Shown: positions 13,571 to 26,904 of the stretch, one piece after another
Layout: every line of letters starts with the position of its first letter
Position numbering within the stretch: position 1 is the stretch's first letter
From: Hemibagrus wyckioides
Taxonomy: Eukaryota; Chordata; Actinopteri; Siluriformes; Bagridae
Length of the DNA stretch: 64,000 nucleotides
Direction of reading: 5' to 3'
Assembly: GCF_019097595.1 (NCBI RefSeq)
Contig: NC_080714.1
Span: forward strand, 24,397,759 to 24,461,758
Position numbers and translations under genes: made by a program
Notes under the pieces: model-generated
Database searches by the model: none
What the model saw: the letters and a program-made list of their open reading frames with translations, nothing else
Told to the model about the DNA's origin: nothing

Positions 13571-13895
13571 AGGGGATTGTGGGTCTCTGGTTTGATCCTG
13601 AGTTCAGGTTACCGTCTATGCAGTTCTCACCATTTCCATGTAGATTTCCTCCAGGTTCTTCGGTTTCCTCCCACTTCCAAAAAAATATAATTAGGTGGAT
13701 TTGATCCTCTTAATTGTCCGTTGGGTTTGAATGAGTCTCTTAAAGAAGGTGTGTATGTTGGAGGTGCATTATGAGATCCGGCATCCCATCCAGGGTCTAT
13801 TCCCTTCCTACACCCAGTGATCCTGGGTCAGGTTTCAGATCCACTGTGGTCCTGATCAGGATGAAGCAATTCCTGAAGATGAATGAATGAACTAA
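13570..13895 (+). mobile_element. Diverged V-SINE-like copy
   Basis: Contains 'ggtttcctcccacttcc', 'gcatcccatccagggt' and a GAAT-type tail, in the same order as the better copies, but the head is poorly preserved. Confidence 0.55.
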
Positions 13896-14168
13896 TGATT
13901 ATTTTAGATTTATTTAATGTGTATATGGTGTCACACTTTGCATAAGCAATCAGCGACAGCAATTCTGCTTGTCCCAACTACCATTAATACCTGATGTGGT
14001 ATACACAAACAATTAATATGCATTGCAGTATATTATAAATCACTGCTTTATCAATGGTCACTTATTCTTACTGTGTGCTGTTGAAGATTAAGCTGATGAT
14101 GAAAAAGTAAAGAAATTTTAATGCCTAAGGATACAAGATTTTAGTAAATGATAATGCATCTTATATAC

Positions 14169-14172
14169 AGGC

Positions 14173-14203
<31 letters not shown>

Positions 14204-14255
14204 TTCATTCATTCATTCATTCATTCATTCATTCATTCATTCATTTATTTATTTA
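14169..14255. repeat. (TTTA)n then (TTCA)n
   Basis: Compound tetranucleotide microsatellite. Confidence 0.95.
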
Positions 14256-16950
14256 ACTGTAATAAAAAAACATACAAAATAAATTCTTTAAAAAACATTC
14301 AATTTTTTAATTCTCGGCTATTTATGAAACAAAAAAAATGAATTTTTCTAGCCTATTCATATATATTCTATTTTTTATTTTTTTTTAATTTTTAACATTT
14401 TCTAGCCTATTTTTATAAATTTTTTCCATCACGTTGTAACTTATATCTAAAATATCTACCGATTAGCATTTTATTCTGCTCCTTTTTTTTTAACCCATAA
14501 CCAATCAATGACACACAGTTCTGTTTGTCCCAGTAATCATCATTAGCACTTGTGGGTACTAAAACTCTCAGAAGAATCAATACTAAACAGTATTTTTTCT
14601 TGTCATTAGGGTGGCACCTTTTATACATTTAGGATGTTTTTTTTTTTTTTACATAGACATATGCATGTAATGTATCCTTAAAGGCTTTACTCCAAAATCT
14701 AATTACGATCCATTTATGAAGCTCTGTGTAACTTCTCTAGAAAAATTAGATCAACGTAGCTGAAAGATACATATTAAAGGTAGAAGAGATGTACACTATG
14801 AGGTGCCCCCTCTCCCACCGGTGATAATTTTTTTATCTGATTGAATCTTGAGCAGTTACCAAACACCATCCTGGAATCTTTGGCTAAAAGGAATAGCACA
14901 GTTCCGGTTCTCAGATGCCAAAACGTCTGGTCTTTTCTACCATCAATAAAAAGCTCTATTGACCAAGCACAGGTCACGTCACTTTCTCCTGAGCGTTATT
15001 GGAAGTGACAGAGCAGCCCAGCCCTCTGTGACTGACAGGACAATTGATGAAGAACACATTTGTAGGAAATCTCCTACATCCAAACAACATGTGGATTTAA
15101 GTAACGGTGGATGCGTTCCAGCCTCGGCAGCACTGTAGTGTAGAGTGTGTGAGGCTATTACTGTCATGGCTGAGTGCAGTCTCCACCAGCGTAATCTTCT
15201 GCTCTCTAAATGGGTGCAGATTCAATAAAAGATACTCGGAGCTCATCAGCCGGAAGATACAACGCAAACATTGGCAGTGCCTATTCTCGGTCTGAGGATG
15301 CACTTCTTGGAAAGCCCTGTACTGAGCAATCTCACTACAATGTTTATTTGATTTTGAGGATCCTTTTCTTTCTATTTTCCCTCCTTCAGATAACTCGGAG
15401 AAAAAAACACATCTGTTCTTGGGTATATATATCGATTGATGAAGAAAAATATCTTCAGGCGGATGTGTTATATGCATAAATTAGATAGAGGATCAAGCTG
15501 AAGAAATTTTTCATACCTAAGGATTTCAGTAAAAAAAAATCTTAAATATAGGCAAAAAAAAATCTTAAATATAGGCATATTTATTTATTTACTTATTTAT
15601 TGTTATGAAATTATTCCAAAGGAACCCTACAAATAAGCATAATCATTTTTTAATAAAAAATTAGTAAAAAAAAATAAATGTTAAAAATTTGTAAAATAAA
15701 TAAATAAATAAATCTGTTTATTAAAAAAAAACATACTGTGTCTTATTGTGCACAAATGATTAATTTTTATAGCTTATTTATAGACATTTCTATTTATCTT
15801 TCATCATTTTTAAACTTGAAAATGTCCTTTCTCAGTTCTGTACAATTCATACATTTATTTCTAGAAATAACCGATAAAAGCAAAATTTTCTTCCAGTAGA
15901 AATTCATGGGCAAACGTGTCAAGAAATAATTTAGTAATCTAGTGTCTAGAATTAAATAATATATTTATAAAGATTTATCTAAATAATATCTATTAATTTT
16001 GCATTTAAGATGTACCCACTTGCTAATATCTTTTTTTTCTTTCTTTCTTTTCTTTTCTTATTTTTGCAGGCCTTCTTCCCTCTCCTTCAAAATCAATTTG
16101 GTGATGGTTATTCCAGGAAGCTTTGACAACCATTATTTTATTTCACTGTCTCCCACTTTATTCACCCTGTTGGCTATTGAGGTCAGAATGCATTAGCATG
16201 CAGTGACCAGGAGAATGTAGAGATGGTCTTTGATGGCCGCTTTCTCTTTCAGTTCCTTTTTTTTTTCTTGCGGCTTCGTGAGCTCTCCCCTTTTGGATGG
16301 TGCACAAAGGCCTCCCAAGGAGACAGATCCAGTCCAGTTTGCCGCCATTCCACATAGGGACACATAGTGTTCTGAGTCAGCAGGAGGCTGGGATACGCCA
16401 GACACTCACTGGTCCTGATACAAAACTCGGAATGCGACTTTCATTTTTATCATCTGCTATTTCTGAATTTAAAGCTGCTCCTTATAGCAGAGTTGAAACT
16501 GCAAGAAAATGCAATATATCATGATTTTTTAAAGGATAAATTGTACACAATGCAATGTCATATAATGTCACAATGCAATATAATACATTTTAAAAAAATC
16601 TTTACTATAGTATCTGTAAGTGTGATGATGTTATAACCTAAAATGATGATGTCATGATCATGATTTATATTCATGCACTTAATGAGGCATAATTAGTGTT
16701 TATGAAGACAGGTATTATGTACACTATATTCAGTTATAGCAGCTTCCAACAAGGAATGATGAATGATGGATTCAGAACAAGTGCTAACAACAAAACTAGT
16801 ACAATTGCGTATAATTATATTGAGAAGAAAATGTTCATAATCCAATCCACAAAAAATCCAAAAAATCCACAAAAAAGTAATAAAATTATTGAATGAAAGT
16901 GACACAGGGGATTGCAGTGACAGTGTAAGAGCTAGTTGTACATTCAAATA
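14256..16950. other. Non-coding, AT-rich, no gene seen
   Basis: Includes a short tandem copy of 'aatcttaaatataggca' near 15537-15578. The overlapping frames at 15097-15480 on both strands have no exon-like features. Confidence 0.45.
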
Positions 16951-16975
16951 AATGAACAAATGAACAAATGAATGA

Positions 16976-17033
16976 CTGAATGAATGAATGAATGAATGAA
17001 TGAATGAATGAATGAATGAATGAATGAATGAAT
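16976..17033. repeat. (GAAT)n microsatellite
   Basis: About 14 units of GAAT/TGAA. Confidence 0.95.
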
Positions 17034-17035
17034 AC

Positions 17036-17182
17036 ATCTTGTATGCTATGGTACTCTTAAAAATCCCTGGCTTAATATCCACTAACTACACAGTAAATAA
17101 ATAAATTAATTAATTAATTAATTAATCTTAAATAATTTGATAATCTTAAAATTCCCTGGCTTAATATCCAGTAAATGCACAA

Positions 17183-17229
<47 letters not shown>

Positions 17230-17276
17230 ATATTTCATCTTAAAATTCCCTGGCTTAATATCCAGTAAATGCACAA

Positions 17277-17311
<35 letters not shown>

Positions 17312-17460
17312 ATTTTTCATCTTAAAATTCCCTGGCTTAATATCCAGTAAATACACAATAAATAAATAAATAAATAAATCTTGTATGCTTTGGTACTCTT
17401 AAAAATCCCTGGTTTAATATCCACTAACTACACAAACAAACAAACAAACAAACAGACAAT
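17036..17460. repeat. Five-copy tandem repeat with embedded (AAAT)n
   Basis: Each unit has 'ccctggcttaatatcca' and 'acacaataaataaat' followed by a variable number of AAAT units (63-105 bp per unit). Units begin near 17036, 17124, 17235, 17315 and 17380. The first and last share 'cttgtatgct.tggtactc'. Confidence 0.9.
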
Positions 17461-18580
17461 AAATGAATAAAGTTAAACTAAAAAAGCTATTAGTTGTAGA
17501 AATCCACAGAACTCAGTAGTTTATTAGGTCTATACAGTGTACTATAAAGTATTCAGGCTCTCACTATCTGTATCTGTAATCTGTATTTGTTTACAGCTCC
17601 AAATATCTGTGCCTGAATTCAGATTCTCCCCTGTAAATAAAATGTTACCCTAAAATGAGAAAACTCAGTAAAAATGATCTGTAAATGGGAAATATGTGTA
17701 GATATTTCTTAAATTTATTATGAGAGGTTCACACTTTCAAATAAAAGCTTTTTAATCCTATTGTATATTGATAATTTGCATGCAATTACTCAGTGCTGGA
17801 CACATAACAACGTACTAGTGGCCAAAGCCATGGCCGAGTGCCCTCACTCCCCTCTCTCTCTTTATGTCTCTTTGAAAACCGACATTGTCCACTCCAATGA
17901 ATCCACGGTGGCGTGGGAGGGCTTCCTTTGACCGCTTTGAAAAAAGAGTGCTAGCAGAAAGCTAAACTCTTGTGAAAACTTCCTCTTTGGTTTCCTTGGC
18001 TCTGACCCCTGTCTGATCCCACCCACAATGCCCTGATGGGATTTCTAATGTGGGGCCAAGTTGCAACGAGGAGGGGGCAGCGGCGCTCTAGGAGAGGTTC
18101 AGGACATTCGGATAGGGGGAGAGAAGGGGAGGAAGGGTGAGTGCATGCTTGGCCTTCACTCCTCTGTCTTCTTCCCATGGCCTCCATGGACACGGGATCC
18201 CACAATGCAACTCGCTCACACGCTTTTCAGAAGGAGAAACCCATCAGAACTGATTATGACTGATGGGACTTTCCAAAAGAGAGCGCGCATGCACGATGAA
18301 ATCTGGGTCACCCCCTGAACAGCATGGAGCCGCCATCAGGGCTAACGAGTGACAGGAGACCACCTGTAGAACACTGTTAGGCTGAAACGGAAGTTCATGA
18401 TCCAGGGACCTCTACATTATAATGTGCTCCAAGACGAATTAGCAGAAAAAGGTGTAGTTGCAGGGGCAAGGGCAGGCTTTCAAAGAGGTATCACCTATGA
18501 TTTGGTTCTAATTTACAGAGCCTCTAAGTGCACACGGTGGGGATTTTTTAAGAAGGTGTGGCCAAGTAATATTATATTTG
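17460..18580. other. Non-coding, no gene seen
   Basis: Complex DNA, relatively GC-rich at 17820-18330. The frames there lack splice sites and domains. Confidence 0.45.
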
Positions 18581-18589
18581 AGGCTTAAT

Positions 18590-18830
18590 ATTTCACAGCC
18601 ATAATCAAAGCCAAGTGTTATAACTGTGTAATGTCCTCATATCATCTCAGGAAGTTTAACCTTGCCACCATCTCCTCAGGCTTGATCATTAGGAATAAAT
18701 TTTATGGACAAATAGTAACTTAACTTTACACATTATAATTTTTTTCTGTTTCTATACTTCCGTAAAGCCGCTTCACAACTCAATGTCCATTGTTATAAGT
18801 GCTATACAAATAAATTGAATTAATGAATTG
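18590..18830 (+). mobile_element. 3' tail of an L2-type LINE
   Basis: Ends 'aaagccgcttcacaac', 'tgttataagtgctatacaaa' and 'taaattgaatt', the usual 3' end of fish L2/Rex-type elements. Related to 34350-34460. Confidence 0.65.
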
Positions 18831-18935
18831 AGCCTATGATTTAATATGTTGTGGAACCTTTGGCTTCCAGTTCATTATTTGAGTGGGAATGGTCCCAAAG
18901 CTCAGTGCAGAATAATGGTATATTGGTACAGCCTT

Positions 18936-19205
18936 GGCAGCACGATGGCTTAGTGGTTAGCACTGCTGCCTCACAGCAAGAAGGTCCTGGGTTTACTCTG
19001 GGTACTCTGGTTTTCTTGCACAGTCCAAAAACATCTACATTACGTTGACTGCTAATTCTAAATTGTCCGTGGTTGTGTGTCTATATGTTTCCTTGCAGTG
19101 GACTGGTGACCTGTCCAGGGTGTACCCCTGCCTTTCAACCAATGTGTGCTGGCATATGCTCCAGTGACCCTAATTAGGAACAAAGTGGGTATAGAAGATG
19201 GATGG
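18936..19205 (+). mobile_element. V-SINE-like element
   Basis: 'gcacgatggcttagtggtta' (A box), 'aaggtcctgggtttact' (B-box region), 'ggtgacctgtccagggtg' and a final 'gaagatggatgg'. Same family as 7990-8362, with an internal deletion. Confidence 0.85.
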
Positions 19206-19269
19206 TACAGCCTTTCTTCTTTTTTTTTTATAGCAAATAAACATTTATAGATTCCATCTTGTTAGGAAG

Positions 19270-19412
19270 TTGGGGTCAGAGAACAGGGTCAGCTATGATA
19301 CAGCACCTCTGGAGGAAAATATGGTTAAGGGCCTTGCTTAGGGGCCCAACTATCATCATATTCTGATTAATAACCCAGAGCCTTAACCATTGAGCCACCA
19401 CAGCTATTGCTT
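19270..19412 (-). mobile_element. Short tRNA-headed SINE fragment
   Basis: Reverse-strand 'tggtggctcaatggttaagg' is an A-box-like head; 'aagcaaggcccttaacc' follows. Related to the copies at 5361 and 38515. Confidence 0.65.
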
Positions 19413-19419
19413 CTCTATA

Positions 19420-20975
19420 AATCATTCCCAGATTGGAATCAATTGTAATACCATCAATCATCTCCATGCTTCACTTTCTAATTGATCTAATTCAATCGAT
19501 TTCTCCGTCTCACTCATTTTCAAATGAAAGAGTTCCCACGTGAAATGGGCTTTGGTATAAATGATGATTGATGAGCAGTCTTGCCTCACATTAAGAGCAT
19601 TTCTGATGTAAAGAGACAGATGCTATCAGTGTCAGGTCAAACCTGATTAACTCTGGGCGTGCAGAAAAGGACAAAATAATTACAGGGCACTGGCAAGAAG
19701 TCAAGGGATGGGTAAAAATCCAAAAAACACAACAGATATGTTTTTGGTTGACCTTCTTCCCTCAGACATCACGCTGATTTTAAAATTAAATACATTCTAT
19801 GTACTTAACACAAATTTATCAGTATAGGTATACAACTATACACATATTAGGTTCATTTATTAAATGTGTACTATTTATCACACACATAGTTTTGGATTAA
19901 TGATATAAAATTTTTAGGTGTGTGAAGTTCAAGTGACAATGGCGACGTGTGTTTGGATCAGAAAAACCAACACCGCTAACACTGGCACAAATTCCTGACA
20001 GTAGTTAGCCGAAAACATCATGCCTGGATGCTAATGGTGCCCAGTTTGAGCACCTAATGTGATCATTCAAACATGACTTACAGCTACCCTTTTATATAAA
20101 TTTAGTAATACAATTTTTAGGCATATACTTTCCATGTTGACGTGTGTATACATTTTTTTGGACCCCTCTGTATATGAACACTGCTACACTGAGCCCAGGA
20201 AACAAAAAGCACATTAAGGGAAATGATGTAATGAACCAAGGAATGCCTTTAAGACTCTCACTTCCTTCTCAGCATCGCTCTTTTCACAGTGGAACAAACA
20301 GTCTCTGAGTGAAAGGCTAATTTAGAGCTTGAACACGGTGCCAGATTCACACGACCCGGTTTGTGTGCTAAAATCGAAACGAGGCCTGGCTGCAGATTCA
20401 CACAGTCACAAGCACCCTTTAAAAGTGAAAAGATGCAGCGTGTGATCAGAAGCCTGGGAAATCCTGAGTCATTGCTTATATTATTGATTGCATAAAGAAA
20501 AAAGGGTTTATTATGCAGTCATCAGCTGTAAGGAGGACAGAATGTATTCAGCAGGTTCCAACAGGAACATGGTCATGGGATGACGTTACAGAAATAACGT
20601 CTTCTTTCAAGGTTTTGAAAACATGGGTAATGATGTAATAACGGTTAGCATCACAATTGAGGTGATTAGGACACTGTGAGGCTCGCACGATGTAACACCA
20701 ATCTTACCAAAAGTTTTACAAACTTAGAAGAGGGAAAACTAACACTTAAATGCTATGTACAAAGTTCTCCCGACACCTACAAATGTTCTAGCAGCTAACA
20801 AAGTATTATTTTTTAGCATTTTGCTTTGAACAATCTGGTCCAGTCTAGTTTCCTGTGTGCTTGGAGAAAGTTCTACATTACACTGTGCTCAAGTGGAACA
20901 TTTGGAAGGCAAAAACACACACAGTTCAAATCCTTAAACTTACAAGAACACGATTGCTAAGCAACTGGGAATAGC
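19420..20975. other. Non-coding, no gene seen
   Basis: Moderately complex intergenic DNA without exon-like frames. Confidence 0.45.
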
Positions 20976-20979
20976 CATA

Positions 20980-22245
20980 GTTAGTTTATGCTTGATGTTA
21001 GCAACAGTTCTCGCACACGTTGAATGGTGGGTACGTTGTGTGTTTGCCTTTCAACCACAACTTCCCACAGATGTAAAGTTCAGAAAAGGTTTTTTTTTGA
21101 GGCTGCTATCAGTTACGAGGTGTTTTCAGGAACCTTAAAACATGCAGAATGAGACTGCTAAGAGGTTAGCAAGTGGATTTATAACAGTTTTGTGTAATAT
21201 CCAAACACATCTGAGGAAATAGTTGATATTTCTGACTCTTATGTCTTACAGCCTCCACAATTCTGTGTGAAAGATTTGTGGCTATGTGCTAGCAACTTTA
21301 TTAGCCGCAACCGCTAAGGATTTTGGTTTTAGCAACAGTTCTCTCATAAATGAAATGATGAGTATTTTGTGCTTTTCTTTCTCAACTGCAATGTTCAGAA
21401 ATTAGTTTTTTAGCCTTGCTACAATTCACCACAATTCGCTGTATGAAAGATTTGTGGCTATGTGCTAGCTAACAACTTTGCTAGCTTCAGTCTTTCAGTA
21501 GTTAATGCCTGGTGTTAGCATCTGTTCTGTTATCAATTAAATCATGAGGATATTGTGTGTTTGTTTCTGGACTGCAACAGCTGGAAAAAATGTTCTTTAT
21601 TTTTTTAGCCGACTGTCATTAAAGAGGTCTCTTGAAGAGCCTAAAGCATGCTGAATGAATCTGGCAAGTGGTTAGCGACTGCATTTACAGCAATATGGAG
21701 TCCTCGTAATTTACTAACAATTTTCTGAGGAAAATGTACAATCTCTAGCTATGTGCTAGCTAGCAAACGTTGTTAGCTGCAGTTGCTAAGTAGTTTGGTG
21801 TCTCTGATGAATATTCAGAAAATTTTTTAGCCCGCTATCAGTTCAGACGCGTTTTGAAGAGCCTAAAGCATGCTGAATGAATCTGGTAAGCAGTTAGCAA
21901 ACGAGTTTAGAAAACATACACTATCATGGAGTCTTTTCCTTGTACTTTACCAACACATCTGAGGAAAATGTTGCTACTCCTGATTATTTTGTATTGTTTC
22001 CACTGTCATTTTGCCATTAAAATATCCGTATAAAAGACTTAATGTGCTAGCTAAGAATCTTGGTTATTAGTGCTTGGTCTTAGCAAAGGTTCTCTGACTT
22101 AAATAAATGCTGAATGTTCAATTTTAGCAACAACGAAAATATCCTATGGCCGTAATAAAACTTTGACCTTGACTGCTATCATATCGGAAGTGTTTGGGTA
22201 ATCTACATCATGCAGAACAAAAATGGCAAGGGGTTAGTGAGTGCA
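20980..22245. repeat. Degenerate tandem array of ~300-bp units
   Basis: Recurring landmarks in constant order: 'gttagcaacagttctc', a 'gctatcagtt' block, 'cctaaagcatgctgaatg', 'ggttagcaagtgnattta' and 'acacatctgaggaaa'. The 'ggttagc..attta' mark occurs near 21163, 21666, 21890 and 22228. I count about four units, well diverged. GCTAGC/TTAGC motifs are enriched. Confidence 0.75.
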
Positions 22246-22351
22246 TTTAGAGGAAAAGCCGAGTTGTGAATCTGCTCAGGAAGAAGACAGAAACCAGAAA
22301 CCGAAAAACAAAAAAACAACAAAACAGAGTCACATGTTCACTGTCAGCATT

Positions 22352-22352
22352 G

Positions 22353-22398
<46 letters not shown>

Positions 22399-22399
22399 T
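22352..22399. repeat. (CT)n microsatellite
   Basis: About 22 CT units. Confidence 0.95.
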
Positions 22400-23670
22400 C
22401 TACGAAGCCAAAATTCACACTTCCAGTCAGCGAAAGAACGGATGTGTGAATGTTTAATGTGCTGATCAACAGACCTTCTTAGAAAGACTACGGAAGAATA
22501 CAGAAGGCTTTCAGCAGAATGCGTGTTAAGCCATTTCCTCCTGCTAATTCTCTGAACACTGATATAATCCCCTGAGCTGAAGATGCTGACTGAAGAACTC
22601 CTAAAGGTCAGAGAGAAAGACAGAGCGTTGATCCGGCATCTTCTTCTTTATCGTGACAGCATCTGTGTAACTGAACCACTTTTCGACGTTTTGCTCCCCA
22701 GTAGCACATGTTGTGTCTGCCAGCTACACACTGTTGCCATGGGAACCATATACTCCAGTCTGGCGTGTACGTATGGAGAGCATAAAATGTCTGGTTTCAG
22801 TGTGAGAGGGATCACGTGACAGAAAATCAAAGCACAGGCTTTTGCCCACGTGTCTCACATGATAAAAATCAAGCATTGAAAGCAGTTTCTATATAAAATG
22901 GACTAAAAGTCTGAGAAATTCTTTAAAAAAAATAAAAAATAAAAATGTTATTTATTTATTTATGTATTATTATTATTATTATAATTATTATTATTATTTT
23001 ATAATACATATAATAATTAGTAGTAGTAGTATTATATTATTATTATGCTTATTTTATTATTATTTTCCTTTTTTCCAGCAAATGTCAATTCATCTGATGT
23101 ATTAAAACACACACACACACACACACACACCTGATCCAAAATCACATCATAGTCACTTAGTAATACCCTTTTTTTTGTCCTTTATTTTTATGTGTCTGAA
23201 CACATAGTGTAGAATATTGTGGAATGTGGAAATCCCACAATGCACTGCAACATGTGTTATGTTATAAATATGCCTAAATCATATAACCGTAGCGATGCAG
23301 AATGCTCATAATGCACTTTGTAAGAAACAAGGTATAAGGGTTCAAATGGGTTATTGCTCTGTTAGTAGACACAGGACTTTGTGTCATTGTGGATTCTTTA
23401 ATTTGATATGACCACACTGGTCAAGAGAAAGGTACAAACATTAACCATAGCTTTAAATACCCATATGATAATTAAGGAATAAAACATAACTGGACGTGCT
23501 GCTACAGGACAATTATTAACCATCGGGTGGTGAAATGTTCTGATTGTGTATTGATTATTGATTATAATGGCATGTCCTGCTTTTATTTATTAAAATACAA
23601 TATTTTCAATCTGTTTACATTGACATTAAGGTTGTGTAAAGGGTTTCCATGGTGATTTAGCAGATTTAGT
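22400..23670. other. Non-coding, with ATT and CA microsatellites
   Basis: 22952-23047 is ATT-rich and 23106-23131 is (AC)n. The remainder has no exon-like frame. Confidence 0.55.
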
Positions 23671-23865
23671 AGATTTAGGATCCTGTGCAGGAACGCAACC
23701 CAGCCACCGAGGGGTTAATTCTAGGTGCCAGTCTCAAGCCCAGGTAAAAAAATGGGAGGGTTGCATCAGGAAGGGCATCTGGCTTAAACCCTGTGTCAAA
23801 GCAAAACATGTGGATCGGATGATCTGCTATGGCGAGCAGCCGAAGGACAACAACTATGACAAGGT
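23671..23865 (+). repeat. Dispersed repeat, 'gggagggt..aagggcatc' family, copy 2
   Basis: 'ccagccaccgaggggttaa', 'tgggagggttgcatc', 'ggaagggcatctggc' and a tail 'ccgaaggacaacaac'. Same family as 3441-3660 (reverse) and 42050-42248. Confidence 0.65.
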
Positions 23866-25593
23866 TGTGGAAAAGTCTGTGCAAATGAGTCCTGATTGTT
23901 GGTTTACTTGAGAATAAGACAAAAAGTTCAGCTTGTTATAAAGAGAACACAAAGTGCAAAGTCATAGATCCTAAAGACCTGAAGACGTTAAAGCCACAGC
24001 TGAAACCGGAGACTCCTTCCAAACATCCAAGAATTTTTTTTGACATGTTTAACTGATGGAATTAAAAAATCTGTGTGTTAAATCCAGGTGGATTTTGTGT
24101 TTTTGTTTTTGGCCACCGAATGAATTGTTTGACCAGTGATTTGCATCTATTCCTAAAAATCTGTACACACTGAGATTCTAACCTCACAGTGAACTTTTCC
24201 CCATTTAAGCTGGACGGTTTTCCTAAAGTGTCAGACTTGTAGCATGTGCTTTTGTTCAATGCAAATAAGTTTGTACAGCTATGTCGTAACTGGAACCATA
24301 TAAGGAGAAAATTCTGCAAAATGATGTGGTTTTCATGTCCAGTACTCGGTACATCACACCTTTTTTGTACATCTTGTTTTGACACACCTGATTCAGGTCA
24401 CCAGATCATGAAGAGGTTTATAATTATTGATGTGCTAAATGAGGTTGCACCAATCTGTACATACGGGGCCTCTGCTGTGAAGCAGAACCAGAACAGGAGA
24501 GAGTTTTAAGTAGATAATGTAACAAGATGCATGCTTTTTTGCTTTTGTGAATGCATAGTACAGACCTTTGAAGGGAACTGGGGGTTCGCCACAAGCCAGC
24601 CAGCAGCGTAATAGCAGGAGGTTGCCCCCGGCGTGGGATGGTAGACCTCACAAGACTTCCAGATCAGCAGTACACAGGCTGTATTGATTTATTGGACATT
24701 TTCAATCCGTATAAACACACGAATTATTTTATCGCTACAAGTCTGATATAAAATGAATCAGGACACTGTTGGCTTTTCAGAGGCATATGATGATATTGCC
24801 CCCTAATACGCTAGGAAAAAACAGAAATACTAATAAAGACCTACAAATCCTTAGTGTCTACTTTCATATGTGCTTCATATTAACCTCCACTGTGGAGTGA
24901 GACATGAGAAAGACATTCAATGACACAACCAAATAGATAGAAATTCCATGTTTGGCCTCTAGGGGAATAAAGATGTAAACATAAAAGATGTTGCTACAAT
25001 AGTGCAAAAGAACATTCAATATTCCTAGCAGTAAGAAGGAGTTAAGGATGGAGCTGGACCCCTTTAATTGTTGGGCTCAACACTGACAGTCCTGGGATTT
25101 GATCTCACAAGCTTCTGGTCAGAAGATTTTTTTGCTATTAAAACTAATCCCAGTTTGAGGACCATAATGACATGCAACATTACTCACACATTTACACACT
25201 GAAATGTTAAACCACAAGCTCAAACTTTACCTTATTAACCAGCTAAATAGATCAATAAATGATTAATAGGTGGGATATTCTGATTGCATGAATGCTCTGC
25301 TTTCATTTCTTTTCTTTTTCATTCAAAATATTCTGGTAGACATGTCCTTTCTGCAATTCTTGCAGCTAGCAAAGATGACCTAGCAGCATGACTAGCTCAG
25401 ATAGCAGTTGGTTAGACCAAGCTGGACTTTTCATTTCTCATTTCAACACCAAAACCCAGGATGTCAAGCAGATGCTTCTGAAATTTTAATGAGTCATTAA
25501 TGTCAAACTGCTGTTTCAGCCACTCCTTGTATGATTCTGTTGCTTATACAAGCTACTTGATGTGCCTCATGCTTGAATATTTTGCTTTATAGC

Positions 25594-25605
25594 GCCCTCT
25601 GCTGG
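25594..25605 (-). promoter_or_regulatory. Candidate CTCF core site
   Basis: GCCCTCTGCTGG fits the reverse of the CTCF core consensus CCASYAGRKGGC at all 12 positions. Motif match only. Confidence 0.3.
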
Positions 25606-25776
25606 CTGTTCCTACCACCTCTGTTATTACTCATAGTCATTCTGATTAGCTCTTTGGATCAGTTGTTCTTATGATTATCTTTAATTAAACTTAAATTGTC
25701 TCTTACTAAACTGTTCAGCAGGTCTGTTTGGAGCTTCAGCATGCTGTAAGGGTTGAGGAAGTTTACGCATTTGCAG

Positions 25777-25836
25777 AATAGCACGCTCTGACCTGAGTGA
25801 CCTTCCTGTGTTTCCGATCAGGCGTTATGTATAGAG
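25777..25836 (+). repeat. 60-bp inverted repeat, left copy
   Basis: Matches the reverse complement of 27137-27194 with about one mismatch. The right copy sits inside the Tc1-like fossil. Confidence 0.85.
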
Positions 25837-26904
25837 CCGGTGAGACTGTCTATTGTTTGTGAAGTGTGGACAGGCGACATTAGAGGAAGCAGGCAAGGCT
25901 TTTCCCGCAAGTGACACGTGAACTTCTTCTTTCTTGCAAAACGGAACCCTAAAATTTCACTTTCCCGACACTGGCCTACGGCTTGCACACACCGAGTTTC
26001 CTGTTTTCAAAATGTTTCACATCACATGAGGCGCTCAAAGGGGGTCTGGGTGGAAGAATGAGGCACCAGAAGTGGAGGGGCTGAGAGGGGGCGTGTCATT
26101 GTGCTTGTTATCGGAAAGATGTTGAAATGTGAAAGCTGTCATTTTTAGTGGATGAATATGGGCCTGCTTTGGGGGTATGGGGGGAATGCAGGGACCGTGC
26201 AAAAAAATACATAAATAAATCATTCCTTAACAGTTAATGCACCATTTTTCTTCTCCTTGAATTCAAGCTAAAAGTTTGCAATTCAAGCATATCTTGATTG
26301 CTTCATTTTAAATCCACTGTGGTGGTATTTAGAGGCAAAGTGACATGAGAAATCACGGTGTCACTGTCCACACTGAATGCACTGTCAAATATTTTATGAA
26401 GCCAAATGTATTCAAGTAATGAATTCGAGTTTGTATTCAAGTAACCGGGTTGAGTGGCACAAGCCAAATGTATTCAAGTAACCGGAATGAGTGACATATC
26501 AATGACATATTGATTGTTATACAGAACACTACTACAATGATAAGCTACTTTTTTTCATTTTTGAGCTTGTAATCAGAGGCAAAAGCTAGCATGTGTGTTC
26601 GCTAGCATCTTTTTAGCTTTTGTACTTATTTGTAAACCTCAGATCTGTACTTGAACAGTTGAGTAATATCATGGACTTTCACTGAACTTTTAATGTCACT
26701 GAAATGCCATTTAAGCACAGAGTGATGAGGGTTTTTGTTTTTTTTCTCTCCAGAGGTCACTACGACGAAACTTCCTGAGCAGGTCACATCTCGGTCAGGC
26801 AGAGTTTACTTAGAGGTTACTGACAGACGTAATGAAGAATATTTAGAAATCGCGGTAAAGTGAATAGTCAGTTTTCAAAGCCGATGTGTTAGAAGCAAGA
26901 AAAA

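Larger units (their letters stand above)
23866..26900. other. Non-coding, no gene seen
   Basis: Complex intergenic DNA. 26398-26506 holds a small tandem duplication ('gccaaatgtattcaagtaa' twice). Nothing exon-like. Confidence 0.45.
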
